DNA from: Ottowia massiliensis | Lineage (GTDB): Bacteria > Pseudomonadota > Gammaproteobacteria > Burkholderiales > Burkholderiaceae_C | Reading direction: 5' to 3' | Assembly: GCF_900240305.1 (NCBI RefSeq) | Contig: NZ_LT964854.1 | Location: 124,001 to 188,000 of the forward strand | DNA length: 64,000 bases | Part shown: piece after piece, positions 1-9,900 of the stretch | Layout of the letters: each line of letters begins with the position of its first letter | How positions within the stretch are numbered: the first letter of the stretch is position 1 | The notes under the pieces: model-generated | What the model saw: the letters and a program-made list of their open reading frames with translations, nothing else | Told to the model about the DNA's origin: nothing | Database searches by the model: none | Program-made: the position numbers and the translations under genes

Positions 1-480
1 GGGCCGCATGGGGTTGAGGTCGGCGCGCACCACGGGCAGGCCCAGGGCGGAACTCATCAGCGTGTCCAGCCGGGTGAGCCGCTCTTCCACCACGGGCAGC
101 ACGGTTTGCTGGAGACGGGAGGTTTCCACGAACTGCGAAACCTCTGCTTCGGCCATGAGTGTGACCGATTCGAGTGAAGCCAGGTTGGAGGGGCGGGGAG
201 TGGGGTTGAGATCCGTGTCCTTGATGGCTTCCAGCGCGTGATTGATGGCTGTTTCAATGCACGATGGAAAGCGCGTGCGCATCTTGGCGCGATGGCGGGC
301 CAGCGCCACCATGGCGTCGGCCAGCTGCTGGCGTTGCAAGGGAATCGTGGATTTGTTTTCTGCTTCTTCCAGCGTCACACGCGCAGCTTCGGCGCAGCGG
401 TCGATCATGGACGACGCCAGGAACACAGCCTCGTGCGTGCTGCGCCTGAGCAATGTGCTGTGCTGGTTGGGCAGTTGCAT
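1..480 (-). CDS. DUF1631 family protein, N-terminal part (runs off left edge)
   Basis: Translating the minus strand from an ATG at 480 gives 160 open residues with no stop before the window edge. The segment contains TLEEAENKSTIPLQRQQLAD, VTLMAEAEVSQFVETSRLQQ and, near the edge, SSALGLPVVRADLNPMRP. This pattern of a helical region followed by an (S)ALGLPVV.. ..LNP.RP motif is what I know from the N-terminus of DUF1631 proteins, large cytoplasmic proteins of unknown function found in Burkholderiales and Pseudomonas. The gene is divergent from the monooxygenase at 587, so the 106-bp gap holds both promoters. Only the N-terminus is visible, so length and integrity cannot be judged. Confidence 0.75.
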   Translation of the reverse strand, partial: MQLPNQHSTLLRRSTHEAVFLASSMIDRCAEAARVTLEEAENKSTIPLQRQQLADAMVALARHRAKMRTRFPSCIETAINHALEAIKDTDLNPTPRPSNLASLESVTLMAEAEVSQFVETSRLQQTVLPVVEERLTRLDTLMSSALGLPVVRADLNPMRP

Positions 481-586
481 TGTTGCCGGATGAAAGTATG
501 AATACGGATAGCTTATGGCAAGTCAGCTGCGTCCAACCCCGCCAGAGAGGGGTTTTATGCGGAAAGAAGTCACAATCTGGCGAGTG

Positions 587-1780
587 ATGAGCAAGAAACT
601 TCTGATTGCAGGCGGCGGCATTGGCGGCATGGCCGCCGCGCTGGCGGCAGCGCGCGCGGGCTGGCAGGTTCAGGTGCTGGAGCGCGCCAGCGCCTTCAGC
701 GAGGTGGGCGCGGGCGTGCAGATTGGCCCCAACGTCACGCGGGTGCTGCATGCCTGGGGCTTGCAGGAGGCCCTGCGGGCCGTGGCGGCTTTCCCGGATG
801 CGCTTCTGGTGCGGGACGCCGCTTCTGGCGCGGAGCTTGGATACATGCAACTGGGCGAGCGCGCGCAGCGGCTGTATGGCGCGCCTTACGCCACCATTCA
901 CCGCGCCGATCTGCACCAGGCGCTGGCTGCGGCCGCGCAGGCTGAATTGCAGGTGCAGGTGCATGCCGGGCAGGCGCTGGCGCGCTATGAAGACCAAGGG
1001 GCGGCCGTGCAGGCTTTTTCGGTCAGCCAGACCTGGCAGGCGGATGCGCTGATTGGCGCGGACGGCCTGTGGAGCGAGGTGCGCCAGGGCCTGCTGAAAG
1101 ACGGCGCGCCCCGTGTTTCAGGCCACCTGGCCTGGCGCGCCATGCTGCGGCAGGCAGATTTGCCCGCCGCCTTGCGCAGCCAGTGCGTCACGGTCTGGCT
1201 GGGGCCGCGCATGCACGCCGTGCAGTACCCCGTGCGGCGCGGCGAGTGGCTGAATCTGATCGTGGTGACTGAAGGCGCACCGCCTGAAAACCCGCACGGC
1301 TGGGACCATCAGGCCAATGCCTACGAATTGATGGCGCGGATGGGCGGCGCGTGCGCGCCCTTGCGCGACCTGCTGCACGCCGCCCCGCAGGCGACAGTCA
1401 ATGCCTGTGTCTGGCGCTTGTGGCCCTTGTGCGACCGCGCTCCGGTGCGTGCGGCAGGCGAAATGACGCGCGGCCGCGTGGCCTTGCTGGGCGACGCCGC
1501 ACACCCCATGCGCCCCTATCTGGCCCAAGGCGCGGGCATGGCGGTGGAAGACGCAGACATGCTGGGCCGCTGCCTGCAGCAGGCTGACGCCGGCACAGCG
1601 CCGCAGCAGCTGGCGCGCTACGCGCAAGCCCGCTGGGCGCGCTGCGCCCGGGTGCAGGCCCGCGCCGCGCGCAATGGCGAGATCTTTCATGCCGGCGGCC
1701 TTGTGCGCCTGGCGCGCAATGCCGCCATGCGCTTGCTGGGCGCGCGGTTGCTGGATGCGCCTTGGCTTTATGCGTACTGA
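587..1780 (+). CDS. FAD-dependent aromatic-ring monooxygenase
   Basis: 397 aa from the ATG at 587; upstream ATGs lack the flavoprotein start. The Rossmann FAD motif GGGIGGMAAALAAARAGW lies at about residues 8-25, followed by the acidic LER. The second FAD/NAD contact motif GADGLWSEVRQ is near residue 150 and the GDAAHP motif (LLGDAAHPMRPYLAQGAGMA) near residue 305. These three motifs in this order define class A flavin monooxygenases of the salicylate / 3-hydroxybenzoate hydroxylase (UbiH/PHBH) group, which hydroxylate aromatic acids using NAD(P)H and O2. The exact substrate cannot be read from sequence. A small membrane protein gene follows 26 bp downstream and may be co-transcribed. Confidence 0.88.
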   Translation: MSKKLLIAGGGIGGMAAALAAARAGWQVQVLERASAFSEVGAGVQIGPNVTRVLHAWGLQEALRAVAAFPDALLVRDAASGAELGYMQLGERAQRLYGAPYATIHRADLHQALAAAAQAELQVQVHAGQALARYEDQGAAVQAFSVSQTWQADALIGADGLWSEVRQGLLKDGAPRVSGHLAWRAMLRQADLPAALRSQCVTVWLGPRMHAVQYPVRRGEWLNLIVVTEGAPPENPHGWDHQANAYELMARMGGACAPLRDLLHAAPQATVNACVWRLWPLCDRAPVRAAGEMTRGRVALLGDAAHPMRPYLAQGAGMAVEDADMLGRCLQQADAGTAPQQLARYAQARWARCARVQARAARNGEIFHAGGLVRLARNAAMRLLGARLLDAPWLYAY

Positions 1781-1806
1781 ATTCATATCAAGAAAGGCAA
1801 TGACCC

Positions 1807-2022
1807 ATGCGCATCGATCATGTCACTCTGCTCTGGGCCGCTGGCGCAGTGCTCTACATCATCCTGGCCCTGCTGCGGGCCTTTGCCATCAGCCGGCTGG
1901 AAAAAGAGCAGCCTTCCGACGACCTGAAAGACGAAGTGCGCAACTACCGCCGAAAGGCGCTCATTGCCACGGGCGTGCTGGCAGCCGTGCTCATCGTGCA
2001 CTGGCTCTGGGTTCATTTCTGA
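1807..2022 (+). CDS. Small two-helix membrane protein, unknown function
   Basis: 71 aa. A hydrophobic segment (LLWAAGAVLYIILALLRAF) covers about residues 8-26, a charged middle (SRLEKEQPSDDLKDEVRNYRRK) follows, and a second hydrophobic segment (IATGVLAAVLIVHWLWV) lies at residues 53-69. This suggests a hairpin in the inner membrane with a charged loop. I do not recognise a family. It follows the monooxygenase by 26 bp and precedes a clear rho-independent terminator, so it appears to end a short operon. The ATG has a weak AAGAAAGG-like ribosome site (AGAAAGGCAATGACC region) just upstream. Confidence 0.7.
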   Translation: MRIDHVTLLWAAGAVLYIILALLRAFAISRLEKEQPSDDLKDEVRNYRRKALIATGVLAAVLIVHWLWVHF

Positions 2023-2036
2023 AGCAGGCAAAGAAA

Positions 2037-2076
2037 AACGCCCCAGTCTTTCGACTGAGGCGTTTGCCGTTTTTTT
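2037..2076 (+). terminator. Rho-independent terminator
   Basis: AACGCC..CAGTC, loop TTTC, then GACTG..GGCGTT, followed by a run of seven T residues. It closes the monooxygenase/small membrane protein unit. The T-run abuts the 3' end of the convergent tRNA-Asn gene. Confidence 0.85.
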
Positions 2077-2151
2077 GGCTCCCCGACCTGGGCTCGAACC
2101 AGGGACCTACGGATTAACAGTCCGGCGCTCTACCGACTGAGCTATCGGGGA
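2076..2151 (-). tRNA. tRNA-Asn (anticodon GTT)
   Basis: On the minus strand a 76-nt cloverleaf begins TCCCCGATAGCTC. The anticodon loop reads CTGTTAA (anticodon GTT), the T-arm is GGTTCGAGCC, and the acceptor stem closes TCGGGGA-G-CCA with encoded CCA. The acceptor stem TCCCCGA/TCGGGGA pairs perfectly. It sits convergent to the upstream operon. Confidence 0.97.
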
Positions 2152-2253
2152 ATGAAGCTGCGCATTGTATAGCAAAAAACGCAGCGCGCGCAAGGTCAGC
2201 GGAAAATTTCTGCGGCCTGCCGAAGGCTCGCCGGGTGTTAGCATGGCCGCTTC

Positions 2254-2352
2254 CACTCCGGGGTGTCGCGGCGTCCGAAACAGGCCACGCGGCTGAGATG
2301 GCGCAGCGCCAAACCCGTTCAACTTGATCCGGCTCATACCGGCGTAAGGAGA
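2254..2352 (+). promoter_or_regulatory. TPP riboswitch (thi box) upstream of thiC
   Basis: The region has the hallmark conserved pieces of the thiamine pyrophosphate aptamer in order: CTCCGGGGTG near 2256, CTGAGATGG near 2293, then ACCCGTTCAACTTGATCCGG and CATACCGGCGTAAGGA ending near 2352. It lies 74 bp upstream of the thiC start. In Proteobacteria this element reduces expression of thiamine synthesis genes when TPP is bound, usually by hiding the ribosome site. The stretch to the ATG contains CTTTCGCAGGAGACTCTCC, which includes the likely sequestered Shine-Dalgarno. Confidence 0.95.
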
Positions 2353-2425
2353 AGAGGGCATTTCATCCGTCTGGCGCACCGGACGGGCGCCGGAGTTTTC
2401 GCCACCTTTCGCAGGAGACTCTCCG

Positions 2426-4318
2426 ATGAATGCCCCCGACAAATTCCAGCAGCTGCTCACCCTCACGCGCGAGCCTTTTCCCGCCTCGCGCAAGGGCTAC
2501 ATCCAAGGCTCGCGGCCTGATTTGCGCGTGCCCGTGCGCGATGTCACGCTCACCAACGACGAAGTGGTGTCGCTCTACGACACCTCCGGCCCTTACACCG
2601 ACCCGGATGCGCCGATTGACGTGCGCCAGGGCCTGCCCACCGTGCGCGAAGGCTGGATAGCCGAGCGCGGCGACACCGAGCGTTACGCGGGCCGCATCGC
2701 CCACATCCTGGATGACGGCGGCAAGCACGAAAAGCGCGATCTGCCCCGCATCGAGCAGCTGCGGCGCGAAGCTGCCGGGCTGCAACGCCAGCCGCGCCGC
2801 GCCAGGGGCGGCGTGGGCGGCGGCAACGTCACCCAGATGCACTACGCGCGCAAAGGCATCGTCACGCCCGAAATGGAATACATCGCCTTGCGCGAAAACG
2901 GCCGCCGCGAATGGATGGCCGCCTATCTGAACGACGAAAGCCGCGAGCGCCGCCTGGCCGGCAACCCGCTGGGCGCGAGCATGGCGCAGCGCATCACGCC
3001 CGAATTCGTGCGCGATGAAGTCGCGCGGGGGCGCGCCGTCATCCCCGCCAACATCAACCACCCCGAAATCGAGCCGATGGTCATCGGGCGCAACTTTCTG
3101 GTGAAGATCAACGCCAACATTGGCAACAGCGCCGTCACCAGCAGCATCGAGGAAGAAGTGGAAAAACTCGTCTGGTCCATCCGCTGGGGGGCCGACACCG
3201 TGATGGACTTGTCCACCGGCAAAAACATCCACACCACGCGCGACTGGATCATCCGCAACAGCCCCGTGCCCATTGGCACCGTGCCCATTTACCAGGCGCT
3301 GGAAAAAGTGGGCGGCATCGCCGAAGACCTCACCTGGGAAATCTTTCGCGACACCCTCATCGAGCAAGCCGAGCAGGGCGTGGACTACTTCACCATCCAC
3401 GCGGGCGTGCGCCTGCCCTTCATTCACCTCACGGTGCCCCGGCGCACCGGCATCGTCAGCCGGGGCGGCTCCATCATGGCCAAGTGGTGCATCGCCCACC
3501 ACAAGGAAAGCTTTCTCTACACGCACTTTGAAGACATCTGCGACATCATGAAAGCGTATGACGTGGCCTTCAGCCTGGGCGACGGCCTGCGCCCCGGCAG
3601 CTGCGCCGACGCCAACGACGAAGCCCAGTTTGCCGAGCTGCGCACGCTGGGCGAACTCACGCAAATTGCCTGGAAGCACGACGTGCAAACCATGATCGAA
3701 GGCCCCGGCCACGTGCCCATGCACCTGATTCAGGCCAACATGGACGAGCAGCTCAAGCACTGCGGCGAAGCGCCGTTTTACACGCTGGGGCCGCTGACCA
3801 TCGACGTCTCGCCCGGCTACGACCACATTGCCTCGGCCATTGGCGCGGCCATGATCGGCTGGATGGGCACCGCCATGCTCTGCTACGTCACCCCCAAGGA
3901 GCACCTGGGCCTGCCCGACCGCAACGACGTCAAGCAGGGAATGATTGCCTACAAGATCGCCGCGCACGCCGCCGACGTGGCCAAGGGCCACCCCGGCGCG
4001 CGCGCCCGCGACGACGCACTCAGCCAGGCCCGTTTTGAATTCCGCTGGTACGACCAGTTCAACCTGAGCCTGGACCCCGACACCGCCCGCGAATTTCACG
4101 ACGAAACCCTGCCGCGCGAAAGCAGCAAAAGCGCTCACTTTTGCAGCATGTGCGGCCCCAAGTTCTGCTCCATGAAGATCACGCAGGAAGTGCGCGACTT
4201 CGCCGCCGCCAAGGGCCTGAGCGAAGCCGACGCCCTGCAAGCGGGCATGGCGGAAAAATCGCGCCAGTTCCAGGCCGGCGGCGGGCAGGTCTACATCCCC
4301 ATCCAGAAGAATGGATAA
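2426..4318 (+). CDS. thiC: Phosphomethylpyrimidine synthase ThiC
   Basis: 630 aa, the usual length. ThiC is a radical-SAM enzyme that converts 5-aminoimidazole ribotide to HMP phosphate for the thiamine pyrimidine ring. Visible signatures are GNVTQMHYARKGIVTPEMEY (about 133-152), NINHPEIEPMVIGRNFLVKI, GADTVMDLSTGKNIH, the IEGPGHVPMH stretch, and the C-terminal cluster-binding CxxCxxxxC motif FCSMCGPKFCS near residue 570. The ATG is preceded by AGGAGACTCTCCG. A TPP riboswitch directly upstream explains regulation. No other thi genes follow; the next 340 bp hold a dispersed repeat. Confidence 0.98.
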   Translation: MNAPDKFQQLLTLTREPFPASRKGYIQGSRPDLRVPVRDVTLTNDEVVSLYDTSGPYTDPDAPIDVRQGLPTVREGWIAERGDTERYAGRIAHILDDGGKHEKRDLPRIEQLRREAAGLQRQPRRARGGVGGGNVTQMHYARKGIVTPEMEYIALRENGRREWMAAYLNDESRERRLAGNPLGASMAQRITPEFVRDEVARGRAVIPANINHPEIEPMVIGRNFLVKINANIGNSAVTSSIEEEVEKLVWSIRWGADTVMDLSTGKNIHTTRDWIIRNSPVPIGTVPIYQALEKVGGIAEDLTWEIFRDTLIEQAEQGVDYFTIHAGVRLPFIHLTVPRRTGIVSRGGSIMAKWCIAHHKESFLYTHFEDICDIMKAYDVAFSLGDGLRPGSCADANDEAQFAELRTLGELTQIAWKHDVQTMIEGPGHVPMHLIQANMDEQLKHCGEAPFYTLGPLTIDVSPGYDHIASAIGAAMIGWMGTAMLCYVTPKEHLGLPDRNDVKQGMIAYKIAAHAADVAKGHPGARARDDALSQARFEFRWYDQFNLSLDPDTAREFHDETLPRESSKSAHFCSMCGPKFCSMKITQEVRDFAAAKGLSEADALQAGMAEKSRQFQAGGGQVYIPIQKNG

Positions 4319-4542
4319 ACCCGCCCCGCAGCCCGGCCAGTCGCAAGGCCGCGCGGCTCATGGCAAGCGATCGGGCCGAAAGCGCAGCCGGCCTTTGCGC
4401 TGCGTCATGGCCGCGCGAGGGCCGGGTTCCCCCACGCTTGCTTGCCATCTGGCCGCAAAAGACGAAAGCGCAGCCCGGCCCTGATTCGCTCCGCCGCCAT
4501 GCCGCCCGCCCCTTGCGGGCACACCATGAAAAATGCTGAAAA

Positions 4543-4637
4543 GCATCAGAAACAGGAGCAAATTTGAGGAGTGGAAAGCGGCCCTTGCGCCCATTCCACT
4601 AGGACATCACGCTATCGTTTTAGAAGCGAAAAAAGCC
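4543..4637 (+). repeat. Dispersed repeat family A, copy 1
   Basis: Reads GCATCAGAAACAGGAGCAAA, then CTTGCGCCCATT, then CCACTAGGACATCACGCTAT and a degenerate right box TAGAAGCGAAAA. It is the only recognisable content of the gene-free gap between thiC and the Bug gene. Confidence 0.85.
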
Positions 4638-4661
4638 ATCTGGGCAGCCGAGGCCGCCCGA

Positions 4662-5681
4662 TCATTGCGGCTGAAAGCCGCTTTCCCGGATGATTCGGCT
4701 CCAGGTTCTCTCGTAGGCGCGTGCGCGGGCAGTGAGCTGCGCGGCGCTCATGTACTCGGGAGTCAGGCCGATGCGATCCAGGCGGTCCTGCACGCCGGGG
4801 TCGGCCATGACGCGGCGGATGGCTTCCGACAGCACATCGAGCGCGTCCTGCGGCGTGCCTTTCGGGGCGAAGAAACCGTAATAAGGCAAATCTTCAAAGC
4901 CGCGCAGGCCCAGCTCGGCGAAGGTGGGCACCTCAGGCAGGGTTTTCTGGCGCTGCGGGCCAAGAGTGGCGAGCACACGCAGCTTGCCAGCGCGGTGGTT
5001 CTCAATGAATTCAGGCACGGAGCCAATGCCGGCGCTGATCTGGTTGCCGAGCATGTCAGCCACCATGGGCGCGGTGCCACGGTAGGGCACGGACAGCAGA
5101 TCGGCGCCATATTTCTGCGAAAGCACCTTGACGAGGAATTCGGGCACCGAGGCGGGCGCGGGAATGCCAACGCTGCTGCCTCGCCCGTCTTGCTGCCTAG
5201 CCCAGGCCATGTATTCGTCCAGACTGCTGGCGGGAGTGGCGGCGGAGACGGCGAAAGTGTTGGCGAAGCTGGCAACGCCAGCGACTTGCGTGAAGTCTTT
5301 CACGGGATCAAAGCCCGGCTGCCTGACAACCAGAGGCAGGATGGAGATGGTGTGATCGTGCGAGAAAAAGAGCGTCAGTCCGTCAGGCCGGGCGTTCTTG
5401 AGCAATTGCGCGGCAATCTGCCCGCCCGCGCCGGGGCGGTTATCCACAACCACAGGCTGACCCAGCTGAACAGCGAGCTTGTCGGCCAGCAGACGCGCGA
5501 CGGTATCGGTGCCGCCGCCGGGCGGAAAGCCGATCAGGATATGCACGGGCTTGCCGCCCGCGATGGGCGCGCCGGGCACGGGCGCAGGCTCAGCGGCAAG
5601 TTCGGCAGCCCGTGCGGCTGGAAGCAAGGCGGCGGCCAGCGCGCTGGCGGCGAAGCGTTTGACGAAATAGCGGCGTTTCAT
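4662..5681 (-). CDS. Bug family tripartite tricarboxylate transporter solute-binding protein
   Basis: 339 aa. The N-terminus MKRRYFVKRFAASALAAALL is a signal peptide with twin-Arg-like charges, so the product is periplasmic. The TctC/Bug fold is shown by LIGFPPGGGTDTVARLLADK (about 50-69), VVVDNRPGAGGQIAAQ and VPYRGTAPMVADMLGNQI, all classical Bug signatures for carboxylate-ligand binding. Bug proteins are greatly expanded in Burkholderiales, and the ligand is usually a carboxylated metabolite. The start overlaps the end of the upstream creatininase-family gene by 4 bp (ATGA type), so the two are translationally coupled and probably share a substrate. Confidence 0.93.
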   Translation of the reverse strand: MKRRYFVKRFAASALAAALLPAARAAELAAEPAPVPGAPIAGGKPVHILIGFPPGGGTDTVARLLADKLAVQLGQPVVVDNRPGAGGQIAAQLLKNARPDGLTLFFSHDHTISILPLVVRQPGFDPVKDFTQVAGVASFANTFAVSAATPASSLDEYMAWARQQDGRGSSVGIPAPASVPEFLVKVLSQKYGADLLSVPYRGTAPMVADMLGNQISAGIGSVPEFIENHRAGKLRVLATLGPQRQKTLPEVPTFAELGLRGFEDLPYYGFFAPKGTPQDALDVLSEAIRRVMADPGVQDRLDRIGLTPEYMSAAQLTARARAYERTWSRIIRESGFQPQ

Positions 5682-6526
5682 GGTTGGCTCGTGGGCAAGT
5701 GTGGGTTGTCGTGCAGGGTGAGTTCGGGCGGCAGGCGGTCGATTTCGGCCAGCAGGTCCGCCAAAGCGCGGGCAGCGGCGGCAATGAGGGCCTGCCCATC
5801 CCCGGCGGTGGCAGCGCGGGCGTTGCCTGCGGCCCCGCTGGGGTGAAGGTCTTGTGCGGCCCAGGCGAAACGGGCGCTCTTGCCGTTGCCCAGCAGGGCG
5901 AAGCCGCGCGCGCGCGCCTCGCTGCTGGAGCGGAAATGTTCGGCGCGCTCCCTGCGCACGGCGTGCGGAGCGGCAGCGAGCATGAAAGCCGTCTCCACCT
6001 GGCCCGCATGCACGCCAAAGCGCCGCTCCTGCAGGCTGAAGCGGGCCATGAGATCGCCCCCGTCTTCATCCAGCAGAGGCAGATCGAACCAGTTGCAGCG
6101 GTAAATGAGCAGCCTCAGCCGCGCACGCAGCTCGCGCGCCAGACCGTCCAGCAAACCGGCGTTGCCGCCGTGGGTGTTGAAAAGCACCAGCTTGCGCACG
6201 CCGCTGGCGGCCACGGATTCGGCGATATCGCTCCACAGGCGCAAGGCAGTCTCGGGGCGCAGGGTGAGCGTGCCCGCAAAGTGGGCGTGCTCCGGGCTGT
6301 AGCCAATCGCTTGCACGGGCAGAAAAAAGGCGGGCACTTCATCAGCCACCAGGGGCGCTGCGGCCTGCACGATGGCGTGGGCGATGTCGGCATCCACCGA
6401 CAGGGGCAAGTGCGGACCATGCTGCTCGGTAGCCCCCACGGGCAGCACGGCAATGGCGCGGTCCGTATCGATCTGCGCAAAGTCGGCGGTGGTCAGCGCA
6501 GACCAGAAGCGGGGCAAGGCAGGCAT
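5678..6526 (-). CDS. Creatininase family amidohydrolase
   Basis: 282 aa. Metal-ligand motifs typical of the creatininase / MftE / ArfB superfamily are visible: LPVGATEQHGPHLPLSVDAD (Glu, His and Asp ligands, about 27-46), SPEHAHFAGTLTL, FNTHGGNAGLLDGLARELRA (His at about 150), and HAGQVETAFMLAA with the catalytic-site Glu. Members cleave amide bonds in small cyclic or linear amides using two divalent metals. Coupled by a 4-bp overlap to a Bug binding protein downstream, it probably degrades the imported carboxylate or amide; the substrate itself cannot be assigned. Confidence 0.88.
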   Translation of the reverse strand: MPALPRFWSALTTADFAQIDTDRAIAVLPVGATEQHGPHLPLSVDADIAHAIVQAAAPLVADEVPAFFLPVQAIGYSPEHAHFAGTLTLRPETALRLWSDIAESVAASGVRKLVLFNTHGGNAGLLDGLARELRARLRLLIYRCNWFDLPLLDEDGGDLMARFSLQERRFGVHAGQVETAFMLAAAPHAVRRERAEHFRSSSEARARGFALLGNGKSARFAWAAQDLHPSGAAGNARAATAGDGQALIAAAARALADLLAEIDRLPPELTLHDNPHLPTSQP

Positions 6527-6624
6527 GGCGGGCAGTTGGAAAGCAAGCGCGAAATCTTACCTTTGCGCCCACGCCGCAGACTCAGGGCAAACGCGCAAAT
6601 GGCGGGGAAGGGCCTGCGCTCAAC

Positions 6625-6805
6625 GCTCCAGCGTTCGGCGCGTCGCCTTGAAGGCGTGAAGTTCGCTTTTCTTGGCTCTCTGCGCCGTCACATGCTCACC
6701 CAGGATGACTTTGACGCCTTGCGCGAAGGGCTGGCCCGCGTAGCCGCCATCGCACAGCAGGCTTTGCACCCGGCCCAGGCTGCTTTTTTTCTTGCTCGCG
6801 CGCTC
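6625..6805 (+). repeat. Dispersed repeat family C, copy 1
   Basis: This gene-free gap (6527-6913) contains a block starting near CGCCTTGAAGGCGTGAAGTT and running through GCGAAGGGCTGGC and CGTAGCCGCCATCGC to a pyrimidine-rich stretch. The same order of blocks occurs in inverse orientation at about 15060-15225, with roughly 70% identity by eye. A partial open frame is visible but is not conserved as protein between the two copies. The rest of the gap shows nothing recognisable. Confidence 0.6.
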
Positions 6806-6913
6806 CAGCAGAGGGCGGATGAGTTCGAGCTGCTCGCCGCTATTGCGTCGAATGCCTTTTGTGCTTGCCCTTCAATTCGCTGCTGTTTTTGATTCGGGCT
6901 GGCTTTCAAGCAT

Positions 6914-9900
6914 TCAGCGGGCTTGTGCCGCTGCGGCGCTCTGAGCGACAGGCTGGCCCAGGCTGCGCAGAATGTCGCGCACGAGCTGGGCGCGGTCGCG
7001 GGTTTCGGGCAGTTCGCGCTCGATGCGCAGTTTGTCGTTGCCGGCCAGTTTGATGTGGCGGTTTTTCTGAATGAGCTGGATGATGGCCATCGGGTCCACG
7101 GGCGGGTTGGGGCGAAAGCTGATGGCGGTCACGCCCGGGGCGGCGTCCACTTTCTGCACGCCGTAGGGCTGCGAGAGCACGCGCAGGCGGTGTACGTCGA
7201 TGAGGGTTTGCGCGGGCGGGGGCAGTTTGCCGAAGCGGTCCACGATTTCTTCGAGCAGGCGGTCGATTTGCTCGCCGCTTTGGGCTGTGGCGAGTTTTTT
7301 GTAGAAGGACAGGCGCAGGTGCACGTCGCCGCAGTAGTCGGCGGGCAGCAGGGCGGGGGCGTGCAGGTTGATTTCGGTGGTGGCTTGCATGGGGGCGAGC
7401 AGGTCTGGCTCTTTGCCTGCGCGCAGGGCCTTGACGGCTTCGGCCAGCATGTCGCTGTAGAGCTGAAAGCCGATTTCCATCATGTTGCCGCTTTGGCTTT
7501 CGCCCAGCACTTCGCCCGCGCCGCGTATTTCCAGATCGTGCATGGCCAGGTAAAAGCCGCTGCCCAGCTCTTGCATTTGTTGGATGGCTTCGAGCCGCTG
7601 CTGGGCCTGTTTGGTCAGGCTTTGCATTTCGGGCACGAGCAGGTAGGCGTAGGCCTGGTGGTGGCTGCGGCCTACGCGCCCGCGCAGCTGGTGCAGCTGG
7701 GCCAGGCCGAATTTGTCGGCGCGGCTGATGACGATGGTGTTGGCGCTGGGCACGTCAATGCCGGTTTCGATGATGGTGGAGCACAAAAGCAGGTTGTGGC
7801 GCTGGGCGACGAAGTCGCGCATCACGCGTTCCAGCTCGCGTTCGGGCATTTGGCCGTGGGCAATGGCAATGCGCGCTTCGGGCAGCAGCGCTTGCAGCGC
7901 TTCGCGGCGGCGCTCGATGGTGTCCACTTCGTTGTGCAGGAAGTAAACCTGCCCGCCGCGCTTGAGTTCGCGCAGCACGGCTTCGCGGATGACGCCCTGG
8001 CTTTCTTCGCGCACGAAGGTTTTGATGGCCAGCCGCCGCTGGGGGGCGGTGGCGATCACGCTCAAGTCGCGCAGGCCTTCCAGCGCCATGCCCATCGTGC
8101 GGGGGATGGGGGTGGCGGTGAGCGTGAGCACGTCCACTTCGGCGCGCAGCTGCTTCATTTGCTCTTTGTGGCGCACGCCAAAGCGGTGCTCTTCGTCAAT
8201 GATGAGCAGGCCCAGGTTTTTGAATTTCGTTTTTTCGGAAAGCAGCTTGTGCGTGCCTACCACGATGTCGATGCTGCCTTCGGCCAGCCCTTTGAGCGCG
8301 GCGCTGGTTTCCTTGGCGGAGCGAAAGCGGCTCATCTCGGCCACTTTCACGGGCCAGCGCGCGAAGCGGTCGGCCAGCGTGTGGTAGTGCTGCTCGGCCA
8401 GCAGCGTGGTGGGCGCCAGAAAGGCCACTTGCTTGCCGCCAGTGACGGCGATGAAGGCCGCGCGCAGCGCCACTTCCGTTTTGCCAAAGCCCACGTCGCC
8501 GCACACCAGGCGGTCCATCGGGCGGGGCGAAATCATGTCTTGCACCACGGCGTGTATGGCTGCTTGCTGGTCGGCGGTTTCTTCAAAGCCGAAGTCGGCG
8601 GCAAATGGCTCGTAGTCCCGCGCGTCAAAGCGGAAGGCGTGGCCTTCGCGCGCGGCGCGGCGCGCGTAAATGTTGAGCAGCTCGGCGGCGGCGTCGCGCA
8701 CTTGTTCGGCGGCCTTGCGGCGGGCCTTTTCCCACTGGCCGCTGCCCAGCTTGTGCAGGGGGGCTTCGTCAGCGCCCACGCCGCTGTAGCGGCCGATCAG
8801 GTGCAGCTGGCTCACGGGCACATACAGCACGGCTTGCTGGGCGTATTCCAGATGCAGAAATTCCTGCAAGGCGGGCGTGCCGTCGGGGTTTTTTGCGCCC
8901 ATGTCCATGTTCACCAGGCCCCGGTAGCGGCCAATGCCGTGCTGCGCGTGCACCACGGGGTCGCCCACTTTCAGCTCGGAGAGGTCGCGGATGAGCGCAT
9001 CGACATCGCTGACTTGCTCTTGCCGCTTGCGGCGGCGCGCGCCGGCGGCCGTGGCGAACAGCTCGGTTTCGGTGATGAAGTCGATGCCGCCTTCGCGCCA
9101 CGCAAAGCCCTGCGCCAGCGCCGCCGTGGCGATGCCCAGCGGCTCGCCCGTGGCCTGCTGAAAGTCTTGCAGCGAGTCAAACGCGGGCGGGTTCAGCCCG
9201 CTGGCGCGCAAAAAGTCCAGCAAGCTGGCGCGGCGGCCATCGCTTTCGGCCAATATCAACTGGCGCGGGCCGCCTGCGGCGCGGGCCGCCGCCATGTGCT
9301 GCTGCAAGCGCGCCAGCGGATCGGGCGCGCCGCGCGCCACGGCCAGCGCGGGCAGCGGCGCCCATTCGGCCTGGCTTGCAGCGTCGGCATCGCCTTGCGG
9401 CGCTTGCGCATGAGGGGCTGCGCGCAAGGCCAGCTGCGCATGCGCCTTGGCCGCCACGTAAAAGTCTTCGGCGCTCAAAAACAGCGCTTGCGGCGCCAGC
9501 ACGGGGTGCGAGGCGTCGCTTTGCGCCATGCGCCAGCGCTCGCGCGTGTCTTGCCAAAAGCGCGAAAAAGCCGCCTCCAGATCGCCATGCAGCGCCAGCG
9601 TGGCCTCTGCGCCCAGGTAGTCGAACACCGTCGCCGTCTCGTCAAAAAACAGCGGCAGGTAGTACTCAATGCCCGCCGTCGCCAGCCCCGCGCCCATGTC
9701 CTTGTAAATGCGGCTGCGCGTGGGGTCGCCTTCCATCAGCTCGCGCCAGCGGTGGCGGAATTTGGCGCGCGCGTCCTCGTCCATCGGAAACTCGCGCCCG
9801 GGCAGCAGCCGCACTTGCGCCACGGCGTGCAGGCTGCGCTGGCTGTCGGGGTCAAACGCGCGGATGGAGTCAATCTCGTCGTCGAACAAATCCACGCGGT

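Noticed and set aside
2363..4240. 625-codon open frame on the minus strand
   Set aside because: Antisense shadow of thiC, which has full motif support; composition is typical of a shadow frame.
4533..5846. 437-codon open frame on the plus strand
   Set aside because: Antisense to the Bug binding protein; starts inside a family A repeat.
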